Shown piece after piece: positions 10,704-20,380 of a stretch of DNA of 64,000 nucleotides. This DNA comes from Knufia peltigerae. Taxonomy: Eukaryota > Ascomycota > Eurotiomycetes > Chaetothyriales > Trichomeriaceae. The position numbers and the translations under genes were made by a program. Under the pieces are notes generated by a model. It saw only the letters and a list, made by a program, of their open reading frames with translations. It searched no databases and was not told the origin of the DNA. The stretch is from positions 186,001-250,000 of the forward strand of contig JAPDRN010000023.1 of NCBI GenBank assembly GCA_030247855.1, given 5' to 3'. Every line of letters begins with the position of its first letter. Position 1 is the first letter of the stretch.

Positions 10704-11930
10704 ATGTCATCGACTATTGAGCAATACACAATCTCCGTACCGGAATCGCAGCTGCGTGATCTGAACAATAGACTTGACCTCGCGAGATATCCAGACGAAC
10801 TTGACCAAGCGGGGTGGGATCTAGGCGTACCACTGACTGATGTCCAGCGACTTACGAGTTACTGGCGTCACACTTTCAACTGGCGAAAAGCCGAGCAAAA
10901 CCTGAACAAGCTACCTCATTTCATCACGTCGATCAAGGTTGATGGCTATGAAAGTCTAAGGATACATTTCCTCCACAAGAAATCCGACCGCAGAGGCGCC
11001 GTCCCTCTACTCTTTGTCCACGGCTGGCCGGGAAACTTTCTCGAAGCCACAAAAATCATCGATGAACTTACCTCATCTTCAGACGAGCATGTCTCCTTCG
11101 ACGTCGTTGCCCCTTCTCTGCCACATTATGGGTTTTCTGAAGGCTCCAAGAAAAGGGGCTTCTCACAGGAACAATACGCCGAAACCATGCACAAACTCAT
11201 GCTCCGCTTGGGTTACAACGAGTATGTCACCCAGGGAGGCGACTGGGGTTGGTACGTGACGCGCACAATCTCGAAATTGTACCCTCGACATTGTAAAGCT
11301 ACCCACTTCAACATGGATGTCGGTGCAGCGCCCGCATTGTTGAAGAACCCTATTCTTGCCGCCGAAGCGGCACTCAAGCCACTCTCGGACCGCGAGAAAC
11401 AAGGTATCTCCCGTACCCGGTGGTTTGACAAAGAGGGATTTGGGTACAACCTTTTGCAATCCACGAAGCCACAAACTGTGGGCTACGCCCTGACCGACAG
11501 TCCTGTCGCCCTCCTCGCATGGATCTATGAGAAACTGCACGACTGGACCGATGATTACCCCTGGACGGACGAGGAAGTTTGCACGTGGCTGTCGATATAT
11601 TGGTTCAGCACCGCTGGGCCGGCCGCGAGCTGCAGAATATACTACGAGATGGACCGTTCGGGGCCCTGGGGCAAACGTTTCACGCGGGACCAGCTGCGGG
11701 AGTGGTTACCGGGCGTGAAGATCGGGTACAGCCATTTCCCCCGCGACCTTCACGTGCTGCCGAGTACGTGGACGAGGACGTTGGGGACCAGCGTCTTCGA
11801 GAAAGAGCATGCCTCGGGTGGGCATTTCGCCGCGTGGGAACGTCCCGCGGACATTGTGGCCGACGTGAGAGAGATGTTTGGCAAAAAAGGTGGTGCCTAT
11901 GGTGTTGTGAAAGGCCGGGATGGATACTGA
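10704..11930 (+). CDS. Microsomal-type epoxide hydrolase (alpha/beta hydrolase)
   Basis: A single exon of 408 aa. It has an epoxide hydrolase N-terminal domain (about 5-115) with FNWRKAEQNLNKLPHF, then an alpha/beta-hydrolase fold. Visible motifs are the oxyanion loop HGWPG (106-110), the nucleophile elbow GGDWG with Asp about 180, the lid, and the general base His about 374 in GGHFAAWE. The enzyme class adds water to epoxides through an alkyl-enzyme ester, in detoxification or secondary metabolism. No hydrophobic N-terminal anchor is visible, so the fungal form is probably soluble. It is divergent from the AMSH-like gene and has its own TATA box. A role in a gene cluster is not supported, because the neighbours are housekeeping genes. 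Confidence 0.92.
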   Translation: MSSTIEQYTISVPESQLRDLNNRLDLARYPDELDQAGWDLGVPLTDVQRLTSYWRHTFNWRKAEQNLNKLPHFITSIKVDGYESLRIHFLHKKSDRRGAVPLLFVHGWPGNFLEATKIIDELTSSSDEHVSFDVVAPSLPHYGFSEGSKKRGFSQEQYAETMHKLMLRLGYNEYVTQGGDWGWYVTRTISKLYPRHCKATHFNMDVGAAPALLKNPILAAEAALKPLSDREKQGISRTRWFDKEGFGYNLLQSTKPQTVGYALTDSPVALLAWIYEKLHDWTDDYPWTDEEVCTWLSIYWFSTAGPAASCRIYYEMDRSGPWGKRFTRDQLREWLPGVKIGYSHFPRDLHVLPSTWTRTLGTSVFEKEHASGGHFAAWERPADIVADVREMFGKKGGAYGVVKGRDGY

Positions 11931-12206
11931 CTACCTAGGTATATTTCCTGTCGCAGTTTTCAGATACTCCATTTTGCGTTTAACCTTGGGATGGACACGA
12001 TGAACATTCACCTAATAATATTTTGCTTCTCCTTCCTGGACCAGCCTCGAAACGCCATGTGAAAAAAGTCTCAGTGCTTCCATATAGCAACTGCACGTGA
12101 CAAATTTCCATTCGCTTTGCCTGTCTCTTTTATTTCTCAAAAACTCATTGATGGCTTGCATACATAAAGTACCAACTCGTATTGTTGTGAATTCATGGGG
12201 GACCTC

Positions 12207-14180
12207 TTATCGTTTGCTGGGGCCGGCTACAACCTCATCCTCATTATCATCAAGCTGGTCAAATCCCATCATACTCATCAGATTGGACCCAGGACCGGCC
12301 GTTCCACTTTGTGCTCTCAGACTCTCCAACAGATTCCTTGCCAGGTCGATATCAATCTCATTGTCGATGTCGTCGTCCGAAGACAATTCACCAGCCTCGT
12401 CGCCGTCCTGGCTTGGTTTCTTTATGTCCTTGTTGCCGGCCTTGATGGCAGGCTGCTTGGCGTGCGAGGAAGACCCGAGTTCCAGAGCTCCAGACCCCCT
12501 CAGTTCACGTTCCATCTGTTTCATGAACGCTTGCATATCTTCACCGTCGTTTTCTTCTTCATCGTCGTCCGAACCGTCAACCTCCTCCACGCGGCGCCCG
12601 CCAACCTCGTCGGGTCGTCGCAGCTTGGCTCGCTCCGCGGGATCCCGAGCGTCTGCCCCGAGTTTCCCACTCATGATTTCCTTCATGACCTCGGGTGGCA
12701 TCCCCATCATTTCTTGCATGATCTTTGTAAACTCGTCTTCGCCGAAGCTGGCTTCTTTGTCCTCGCCCTCGTCATCATCATCGTCGTCGTCGTAGTCATT
12801 GAGATCTTCATCGTCGCTGTCCTCGCCAAACAGCCCTCCGGCATCTGGACCCGTTTTATCGTCGTTGAGAAAGTCCTCAAATTGCTTGACGATACGCTGC
12901 AGGTTCTCCTGAGCGGTCTTGTCTCCAAAGCCAGTTTTCTTCCCCTTCTCACCGTCCAGCTCTCTCTGCAGGTCATCAAAATCGATGTCGAGCCACTTCT
13001 CGTCGTCCTCGCGTCGATCCCATTGCTTGATCTCATCATCTGAAGGCAACTTTTCGTCTCCCGAGTCCAGGTCGTCCAACAACATCTTCATCTCACGCAC
13101 CGCGGGCCGATCCTGGTACTGGCTATCTGTGACCAACATCTCAAACCCACACGTCACCTTCATGCCCGTCTCCGCCTGCGTATAGGATTTGGACTCCGTC
13201 CTCGACGGCATGAACACGTTGAACACGGCGGGAGCGGCAAAGTCCTGAGACTTGAGCTGCGCATAAGCGACCCGTGGGAACTTGACGCTGACAGTCACGG
13301 CATCCTTAGGCGAGAATACCATACTATCTTGGTTCTCTTTCTTTTGCAGAGGTTTGAGCGCGATCGGGTCACGGAGATAGAACGCCTCGACCGCTGGCGA
13401 GATGTACGCTGGCTTTTGGTGAAGTAGAAAAGCAATCTTCCGTGGCAACGTGACGACGGCATGGTGCATGTTCCCGGAAATTTGAGCTGGATAATTCCGC
13501 AGACGGAAGAAAGCCTCCTCCTCGATGGTTGTCGAGTGCATGATCCTTTTCGGTTCCCGCAACAGTACTTCCCTGGCCTGTCCCAGAGTCAACTTTTCCT
13601 CCGTGCGCCGGGACGACCTCGCAGCTGCAGCAGGCTTTATGATCTTGAGCTGGCCTTCATTGATCCAGACCCGATTTTCTGCGACTTCCGGTTCCAGCCA
13701 GGCGGGTAGAGTGCCCGATGCTTCGATGAGGAGGAACTCGCCGTCGTTGTCCGTGACTTTGACCCAAAGGTCGCTGGATTTGCGTGTCAATTCTCGCAAA
13801 AGCCACACCACGACCCATTCGTCTTCGACGGAATCGCCATATTCGGTTCGACCTCGTAAAACGCTCAGTCCTGGGTGCAAATGTGTTAATTCATTTCCGT
13901 CTGTCCTCTTGAAAACACTACAGACCTCACCATCTTCTTTGTTGAGTTCCAACGAGAACCCTTGGCGTTGCCATATGTAGTCCTTCAGATATTTTCGCTG
14001 CAAATCCGTCGCCTGTTTCTGGACGTCTCGTAGCCGCAACCGGGTTTCAGAATCATTTTCTGATTCAGAAGTCGAAAGTATGTAGAGGGAGTATTCGATT
14101 GTATCGTCCGGGAGAGCAGGCTTCGGTATGGGGTGGAATGTTGATCGAAACCAGGCTATATCTTCCTCGCTCGGAGGCAT
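12207..14180 (-). CDS. SGT1/Ecdysoneless (Ecd) family protein
   Basis: One 657-aa exon. The N-terminus (EEDIAWFRSTFHPIPKP...DTIEYSLYIL) and the following region (YIWQRQGFSLEL, HGRTEYGDSVEDEW-like block, WVVVWLLRELTRKSSDLWVKVTDNDGEFLLIEA) are the signature of the SGT1/Ecd family. It is linked in animals to cell-cycle control and pre-mRNA splicing (PRPF8 assembly) and in yeast to glycolytic gene expression. It is unrelated to the Hsp90 co-chaperone of the same name. The C-terminal third is strongly acidic, with long Asp/Glu runs (EDSDDEDLNDYDDDDDDDEG and SDDDEEENDGED), as in other family members. No intron is apparent. Its start lies 390 bp beyond the end of the phosphatase gene, also on the minus strand. 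Confidence 0.88.
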   Translation of the reverse strand: MPPSEEDIAWFRSTFHPIPKPALPDDTIEYSLYILSTSESENDSETRLRLRDVQKQATDLQRKYLKDYIWQRQGFSLELNKEDGEVCSVFKRTDGNELTHLHPGLSVLRGRTEYGDSVEDEWVVVWLLRELTRKSSDLWVKVTDNDGEFLLIEASGTLPAWLEPEVAENRVWINEGQLKIIKPAAAARSSRRTEEKLTLGQAREVLLREPKRIMHSTTIEEEAFFRLRNYPAQISGNMHHAVVTLPRKIAFLLHQKPAYISPAVEAFYLRDPIALKPLQKKENQDSMVFSPKDAVTVSVKFPRVAYAQLKSQDFAAPAVFNVFMPSRTESKSYTQAETGMKVTCGFEMLVTDSQYQDRPAVREMKMLLDDLDSGDEKLPSDDEIKQWDRREDDEKWLDIDFDDLQRELDGEKGKKTGFGDKTAQENLQRIVKQFEDFLNDDKTGPDAGGLFGEDSDDEDLNDYDDDDDDDEGEDKEASFGEDEFTKIMQEMMGMPPEVMKEIMSGKLGADARDPAERAKLRRPDEVGGRRVEEVDGSDDDEEENDGEDMQAFMKQMERELRGSGALELGSSSHAKQPAIKAGNKDIKKPSQDGDEAGELSSDDDIDNEIDIDLARNLLESLRAQSGTAGPGSNLMSMMGFDQLDDNEDEVVAGPSKR

Positions 14181-14570
14181 TGTTATGTTTCTGGTCTGAT
14201 GGTTGGGACTACAAAGTACTGGCCTTTAGAAACGCTCAAAATCCAAAAATTACGAGTAGCCCTCATGAGATCATCGCAGCCGGATAAACACCGGAATTTT
14301 TGGGCTCAGGCACCACGAGGCTGAGCAAATCCAGTTTCGAGTAGACTGAGGCTACGATCGCTGTAAGTACCAGTATCTCTACAGTTGCAGATGGGCATGC
14401 TGGTGGCTAGATAGTCCCGCGATGTGCTGATTATCATAGCATACCATACATTACGAATCTATCATGGATATCATTGCCTAGTCATCTATCCCGGCGAGCA
14501 AGACTGTTGCGTTACCTAACACAGATTCACATCCCGGTTTTCTTACAACATCGTAAACCAGCCTGGCTGC
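14181..14570. other. Intergenic spacer upstream of the Ecd gene
   Basis: A 390-bp stretch between the Ecd start and the phosphatase stop. I see no gene, repeat or clear core promoter motif in it. Confidence 0.4.
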
Positions 14571-15149
14571 TCATACCTTCTTATCCGCGACTTGCTCCAA
14601 GAAGTTCTTCGTGAATCTAGTGACTTGTTCATACACGACTTCGAAGCCGTTATCGGCTCCATAATAAGGATCGACCACTTCCTCAGCTTTACCCTTTTTG
14701 CCAGTACCATGAAATTCCCCAAACATCATGACATTTGCTCGAATCTTATCGGCCTTTCCCTTGCTCTCGGCTCTGCGTTGGAGTCTCTGTAGATCCCGTA
14801 GGTTGTACGTATCCATGGCAAAGATATAGTCGTAGTCGAAAAAGTCTTGCACAGTAACCTGACGTGCACCGTGGTCGTAATCTGTAATACCGTGTCGACG
14901 AAGGGTTTCGATAGTTCGGTCATCAGGAGGGTCGTCGACATGGTATGCTCCCGTCCCAGCAGAGTCGATCTCGCCGATACGAGGGTGGGAACTTGTAAGA
15001 GATCGAAAGACACCTTCTGCCATTGTGCTTCGGCCTTCGTGCACATGCCAAGTCAACCACGAACAGAAGGGGCAGGGGAAATCGGCTAGGTTGAAAGACT
15101 TACAGATATTGCCTAGGCATACGAAGAGAACGCACAAGTTGTCTGTCAT
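14571..15149 (-). CDS. Low-molecular-weight protein tyrosine phosphatase
   Basis: Exons 15149-15104 and 15034-14571 give 169 aa. The class hydrolyses phosphotyrosine through a Cys nucleophile (Ltp1/Stp1 in yeasts). The 69-bp intron (GTAAGT donor, CACGAAG acceptor) sits inside the catalytic P-loop. Once removed, the loop reads VCLGNICRSTMAEGVF, with Cys11 and Arg17 forming the CX5R signature. The general acid is Asp about 137 in the DPYYG motif. The intron is a multiple of three without a stop, so an unspliced message would still read through, but with 23 extra residues in the active-site loop. Length is normal for the family (about 160 aa). Confidence 0.93.
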   Translation of the reverse strand: MTDNLCVLFVCLGNICKSFNLADFPCPFCSWLTWHVHEGRSTMAEGVFRSLTSSHPRIGEIDSAGTGAYHVDDPPDDRTIETLRRHGITDYDHGARQVTVQDFFDYDYIFAMDTYNLRDLQRLQRRAESKGKADKIRANVMMFGEFHGTGKKGKAEEVVDPYYGADNGFEVVYEQVTRFTKNFLEQVADKKV

Positions 15150-15794
15150 TGTGTACCTGACTCGTAAGAAGAAGCCGGGATGAACGTATACGATGGATTA
15201 TATGTGCTTGTACATGAATAATCCGTCGACGCCAGAAGTTCGGTGCTAGCACAGACCCCGATACATAGTGCCTCGGTTGTTGTAATCTGAGTCTGTCATA
15301 CAAGAATCGCAGAGGGTAGATAATAATGAGAGACAAGGTTGTGGAGGGAATTATATTTAAAATATACGTTCAGCCTCGCCACTCCGCACTTCTGGGGCTG
15401 TAATTATTTACTGGATCTATTCCAACTGGGTTGCCCTGAGGTTCATCTTCAGGTTCATCTGTTATTCAATTGAGACACTACGTTTACTCAGCACTAAGAT
15501 TATTATCTAGGATAGTTCTTCGCAATCACACATCCCGTCCAATAAGCCACCGAGACTCTGAATACAGTCTACCCAGGTCTGTTTTACCCAAGACTCTTCC
15601 GGAGCGATTTGTCAGTCCTGAAGCGACTTCGCCCATGCACATAATTGACAAAGTATGCCTTCTCAGGTCACGTCGGGCTTTCCAGGCATCAAGATCTCAC
15701 CCGCTGTGTTCGTGTCCACGATGTGTATCATGCAATAACCAAAATCCATGAGCAAGTGTCCTCTCATGATCCAATTCTTCTGTTGCAAGAGTAC
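15150..15794. other. Intergenic region upstream of the phosphatase gene
   Basis: A 645-bp gap between two minus-strand genes. A short direct repeat AGGTTCATCT occurs at 15440-15449 and 15452-15461. No gene is recognised. Confidence 0.4.
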
Positions 15795-18595
15795 TCAGCC
15801 GCGGATATGGCGCCCACCTTCATGATACAGTTGAGTGACAGTCATAGGCTCCGAATCTGAGGTCTGATATTCAGAAGTATCGGACACCATGCTTTTCCTG
15901 GCCTGATTGTCAACCTCAAGGGTCCTGTGCCGATTGCCCAGTGCTGCTCGCAAGTTGCCACTCCCTGGTCCGATATGGTGCAGATTTGCTACTGCAGTCT
16001 CGAAGTGCGCCTTTTCGCTAACGCCCGCGTCCTCATCATATTCCAGGCCAGGGGACACCTCGGTTTGGCGGTGCTGGGAATACTTGGTCAAATCGTGTTC
16101 AGTCCCATCGTACGGCAGAGTATTAGAATTCAGCATGTCCAGTGCACAGACGCTGTGTCGATACATTTCTCGGTCGGCACTCGCAACGCTGTCGTCAGAT
16201 TTACGCCGTTGATCGCGCGCTTCATCATGCTGAGGACTTGTTTCTGGTGGCTTCTTCATCGAAAGTTCTGGAATGTGGCTCAACACTCGACGTGCCGATG
16301 TTTGCCCAAGGACACTGTTTTTGAAGTAGTCACTGGCTATTTGTGCAGCTGTCGGACTTGCAATGCATTGCGGGATGTCTGCAACCCGTGCAGATGACAA
16401 TCGGTGTGGTTCAGGCCGTGCAGGGGGATCAGGTAACAGTTTTTCAGTGTCCATAGGCAATCGAGACATCGCGTAGTTTTGCAGTGTACTCAATGACCCG
16501 GCTCTGGGACGGGCAGAAGGTGGATTCGCGTCGTCGAGGTTAAGATGACTAGTCGTATACGCATTCGGACTGTTTTGAGCATGGAAAGGTTGGTCGAAAG
16601 AGCCTACATGTTGGGCAACAGGTCTGCTGAGTCGGGGAGCTTGCTCTTTGAAAGAACACCTCAAGTCGGCCGGCATGTTGGCTGTGTCCGGCGGAAACGA
16701 CATCAAGCTCCGGCTGGAAGCCAAAGATGAGGTAGACTTCGATTTATCTTTTTCACGCTCCATTCCCAGAAATCTTAGTGCCTTGGATGCGTTGCTGCTT
16801 CGCAAGATTGGTTCTGGCTGACGTGTAGACTCAAGTACGGCGCGTGTCTGAGACATGATATTCTTGACATCTTCCCTTCTCGCAATCACTTCTTCTCGAG
16901 CACTACCCAGCTTCTGTTGGAGCTTGCCGATTTCGATCTCGCATTTCTCCAGTTCCATCCTGTGTTCAATTTTGAGAGTGCTCATCTCAACGCGTAGCTC
17001 TTCGTAAAGCTGAGCCAGGTCTTCCTGCTCGACATTAGCAAGCTGGCTTTGAGCGAGAGCAGATTTTGTATTCTCCAACTCTTTCGTCATATCCTGATTT
17101 TGTTGCATAAGCATCACCATTTCATGATCGCGCTGTTTCATTAAGCGTACGGCACCCTCGTATTTGCGTGTATATGCATCAAGACTGTGTGACTGCTCAC
17201 GGATCATGGCGACCTGTCCATGCAGCATTTTGCGGTACTCGCTCACAACTGTGTGGGCTTCATGCAGACCTTGTGCATACTTTGAGATTGTGGCTTCAGG
17301 AACACGAAAGTAAGGGACTGTTCTGTCATCTCCGCGAGAAGTGTAATCCGATACTAATTGAAGAACTTCCTGCGTTCTGGGGTCTTCCACAGTGTCGATC
17401 CAGCGTGGGACATTGGTCTCAATAAAGGCGCCCAAGACTCGAACGATATCACAAATGGTATGGTTGAGCTCTTCTATCATCCTGCTTTGTCTATCGACGA
17501 CTTTCTGTTTGGCATGCATCTTCGTCGAAACATCCTTGTTTTGAGCTTCAAGCGCTTCGAGGCGTTCATGAGAGATCCTGCTATCTCGTTCGGCAAGCGA
17601 TTCTGCCGACTCGACGATTTTTCGAAAAGAATTTGACAGGAGTCGGATTTCGTAAGCGAAATCATTCAAGTCCTGTTTATTGTCAACCACAGCGCAAAGC
17701 AGCACTCACGAGTCCATACCTGACTGATGTTGATTTGATAGAGGCCGTCATCAACCTTGATCTCGGTAGCGTCCAGTATCAATTCCGCCATCTTGTCGAT
17801 ATGGTTCCACATTGCCGGTAGCCACAGGTCCTTCACCGTTGCGTTATTCTTGCATTGTGGAAGATAGTCCAGTAACTCCTCGACGGTCATGGCAGTGAAG
17901 GGTTTTGTGATTCGAGGTTCTTGCGCATTACGATTGCCAATGGTGTAAGAAGGCATGATGCTTTGGTCGTTCCTTCTCGACGAGGTTGTCAGGTTTCGTA
18001 GCGTGTCCATTGTGATATCATTGCTTGAGGCCGACGTTGACAGAGTAGGAACAGAACTGATCGTTGAATCTTGCGTGTCTCGGCGGATTAGACAAAGTGA
18101 AGGCGGCGGTGATATGGGATCTGTCTGCGGAAATCCTTGACTTGGAAGCAGCAGGGAGCCAGGCAGTTCTATCGGTAGTGAAGACCTCAGAGTGAGTGGT
18201 GTCTCTGGCGGTGACCGATAAAATTCACTTTGTACCGTAGAATCTTTCTGGGTCACTACTGATAGCCGTGTATTCACATCCTCTTCAGGATGTGACTTCA
18301 GCCAAGTGCGATCTTTTGGCGTCTTCGGAGTCCATGGCCACACATACTCCAACATCGACCCTGCTGAAGTCTTGATAGAAGGAGTAGATATGTCTGGCGT
18401 GCTACGAGAAGTAAGAATCGGTGGAGGCTTCTGTTTTCGTTTGCCGATGGTTGTGGCTTGTACAAAATTTGCATTGGTCGCCACCAATGCTTCAGTACTG
18501 CCAGCTGGATCGGAACATATAAATCCACCGAGACCACCATTTGGCACTGCTCTTGAGGCCGAATGTCGCTGCTTCGAAGTAGATTGCGGCGCCAT
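15795..18595 (-). CDS. Large coiled-coil protein, function unknown
   Basis: Exons 18595-17720 and 17672-15795 give 917 aa; the 47-bp intron has a GTATGG donor and an AACAG acceptor, phase 0. I do not recognise the family. The first 220 residues are Ser/Thr/Pro-rich. A more conserved-looking helical segment (about 235-300, MTVEELLDYLPQCKNN...KDLWLPAMWNHIDKMAELI) leads across the splice junction into a long coiled coil (about 290-590) with heptad-like Leu/Ala/Glu patterns, for example HERLEALEAQNKDVSTKMHA and QDMTKELENTKSALAQSQLA. The last 300 residues are disordered and charged. No signal peptide or membrane segment is seen. The layout suggests a cytoskeletal or scaffold protein, but no function can be assigned. 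The start is the only suitable ATG upstream in frame. Confidence 0.75.
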
Positions 18596-19303
18596 ATCAC
18601 GACACTGGCTCCGGACATCAAAGTAAGAAGCAATTGACTGGAAAAAAGGGACACGGAAGGCACTCAAGTTCTACATACATGTAGAAAGCGCGGCTACGAT
18701 ATACAATACCGTAGCTAACCTGATGAGTATTCTCGAAGAGCTCTACATCTGCTCAAGGTTTTGAAGCAGGTCGAGTCGCACGATATCGGTCTAGTCAGCT
18801 TTATCGCGCGATGCTCGAGAGCGAAGCGGACAAATGGTATCTCAGTTACTGGGTCTCGCACATGCAAGCTCGCATCGATCGGAAGCACATTTGTACCTTC
18901 GAGGTCGTTCTGACCATGACCTGCCGGCGCGTAAATCGGCCATCGTGAGGTCACCTTTTGACTGCGTCCTAGGGTCAAAGATGCGTCTCACTATGACACA
19001 GGGGGCGGCTGCAAAAGGCGGAACATCCTCCATCATGTAAGGATGCCATGGCGGCCATATGAGTTTTGTCTTTTCGAGGAAATATCAGGCGAAGAAGAGT
19101 GAGAATGAAGCTATCTTCATGTCGACCCATCGTGCGGAACTAATTTATTGGATCGCACGTGACCTTAGATTTTTATGACCCCAGCGTTTGCTGTGCAAAT
19201 CTTCATAGTATGTCTTAATATCGTCTGAGGCTTGTGATGGCGATTACTAGGGTCACAATTCGACATCTCAGAGTCCACGCAAAGCTCCTCCAAGCGATCA
19301 AGG
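18596..19303. promoter_or_regulatory. Divergent promoter region, coiled-coil gene / TAN1
   Basis: A 708-bp gap between divergent genes. GCACGTGACC with a CACGTG core lies at 19156-19161 about 145 bp before the proposed TAN1 start; such E-boxes bind Cbf1-type bHLH factors. No other gene is seen. Confidence 0.4.
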
Positions 19304-20380
19304 ATGGACCATGCAGAGCAAGCGGCAAGTCTAGTTTGTCCCAACTTCCTGGTCGCAAATCGGTCGAAACGCGAGACTGGTCATTCTAACTTTGCTGGAC
19401 TAGACCGATTCGCACGGCAATCAGAATGAAGGGAAGAAGAACACGAATCTTGGTCAAAAGCGATCGCCTCAGGGACGAGATAAAGGCAGAGGCAACGGTG
19501 ATCGAGCGATAGCAATAAGCGCTTCCGGCATCCACAGCGGTGATCGTGGTATCTTCGTAACCTGTGACAAGGGTCAAGAGAAGAAGTGCCTGCGAGAAAT
19601 CTCCGACATTCTCAGCGAGGTACATATGCAGTCCTCATATTTTGGAGCGTCCAAACCAGCTGACGCCAATAGCATATCGATTCCACTTCTAAGCCATCCC
19701 AAGAACCAGACTTCGGCAGTTATGGTGCGGAGATGGATATAGAAGCCGCTATTCTTGCAGAGCTGGAGTCTTTACGTTCCATGTCATCAACTACAGGCAC
19801 ATCAAATCCGAAACTGTCTTTCATCACCCTTGACATACCATGCGTATCGTTCATCAGATTCCCTGCGAACTCCAAAGGCGAAACATCGCTTAATCCGGTT
19901 GATACTGTGCGAAACGTTTGCGAGGAAGCCTCGAGAAAGGATTCGACAGGCCCACGAAGCCGCTATGTCAAAAGATTGACCCCCGTGAGCATGATACGAA
20001 AGACTCTGAATAATGGGCTTGAAAGCTTGTGTGATGAAGTGCTCCCACCAGAGTTTCGGGTAGACTCCACCGATGAAGAGCGCTCTGCCGGCTGCAAGTT
20101 CGCCATCCGGCCAACGATAAGAAACAACGACAAGCTCAACAGAGATGATGTGATACGAATGGTGGCTGATAGGATCGCCGCGCTGGGGGCCGGGAGACAT
20201 AGTGTTGACCTGAAAGGCTATGACAAACTTGTACTCATCGACGTGTACAGAAACGTCGTCGGTATGAGTGTTGTTGGAAATGAGTTTGAAAGGCTCAGAC
20301 GTTTTAATCTGGCCGAGCTTCATGCCACTCATCTTGGAGAGGTAGACTCAGCAAAAGCAAGCGGAGCCACTCAGGGCTGA
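19304..20380 (+). CDS. TAN1: tRNA acetyltransferase cofactor Tan1 (THUMP domain)
   Basis: Proposed exons 19304-19324, 19404-19619 and 19673-20380 give 314 aa. Tan1 (animal THUMPD1) binds tRNA through its THUMP domain and, with the Kre33/NAT10 acetyltransferase, makes N4-acetylcytidine 12 in tRNA-Ser and tRNA-Leu. The middle exon carries the family N-terminal block GIFVTCDKGQEKKCLREI. The last exon carries the THUMP domain (about 180-285), with RYVKRLTPVSMIRK, KFAIRPTIRNN and DLKGYDKLVLIDVYRNVVGM. The second intron (53 bp) has a GTACAT donor, a CTGAC branch site and an AATAG acceptor. The first exon is less certain. No in-frame ATG exists in exon 2, and the only phase-matched solution I find uses a GC donor (GCAAGT) with branch TCTAAC and acceptor ACTAG. 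The 5' end therefore needs transcript evidence. Confidence 0.85.

Noticed and set aside
12195..13043. 282-codon plus-strand frame and neighbours
   Set aside because: Antisense to the acidic region of the Ecd gene, where Asp/Glu codons leave the other strand open.
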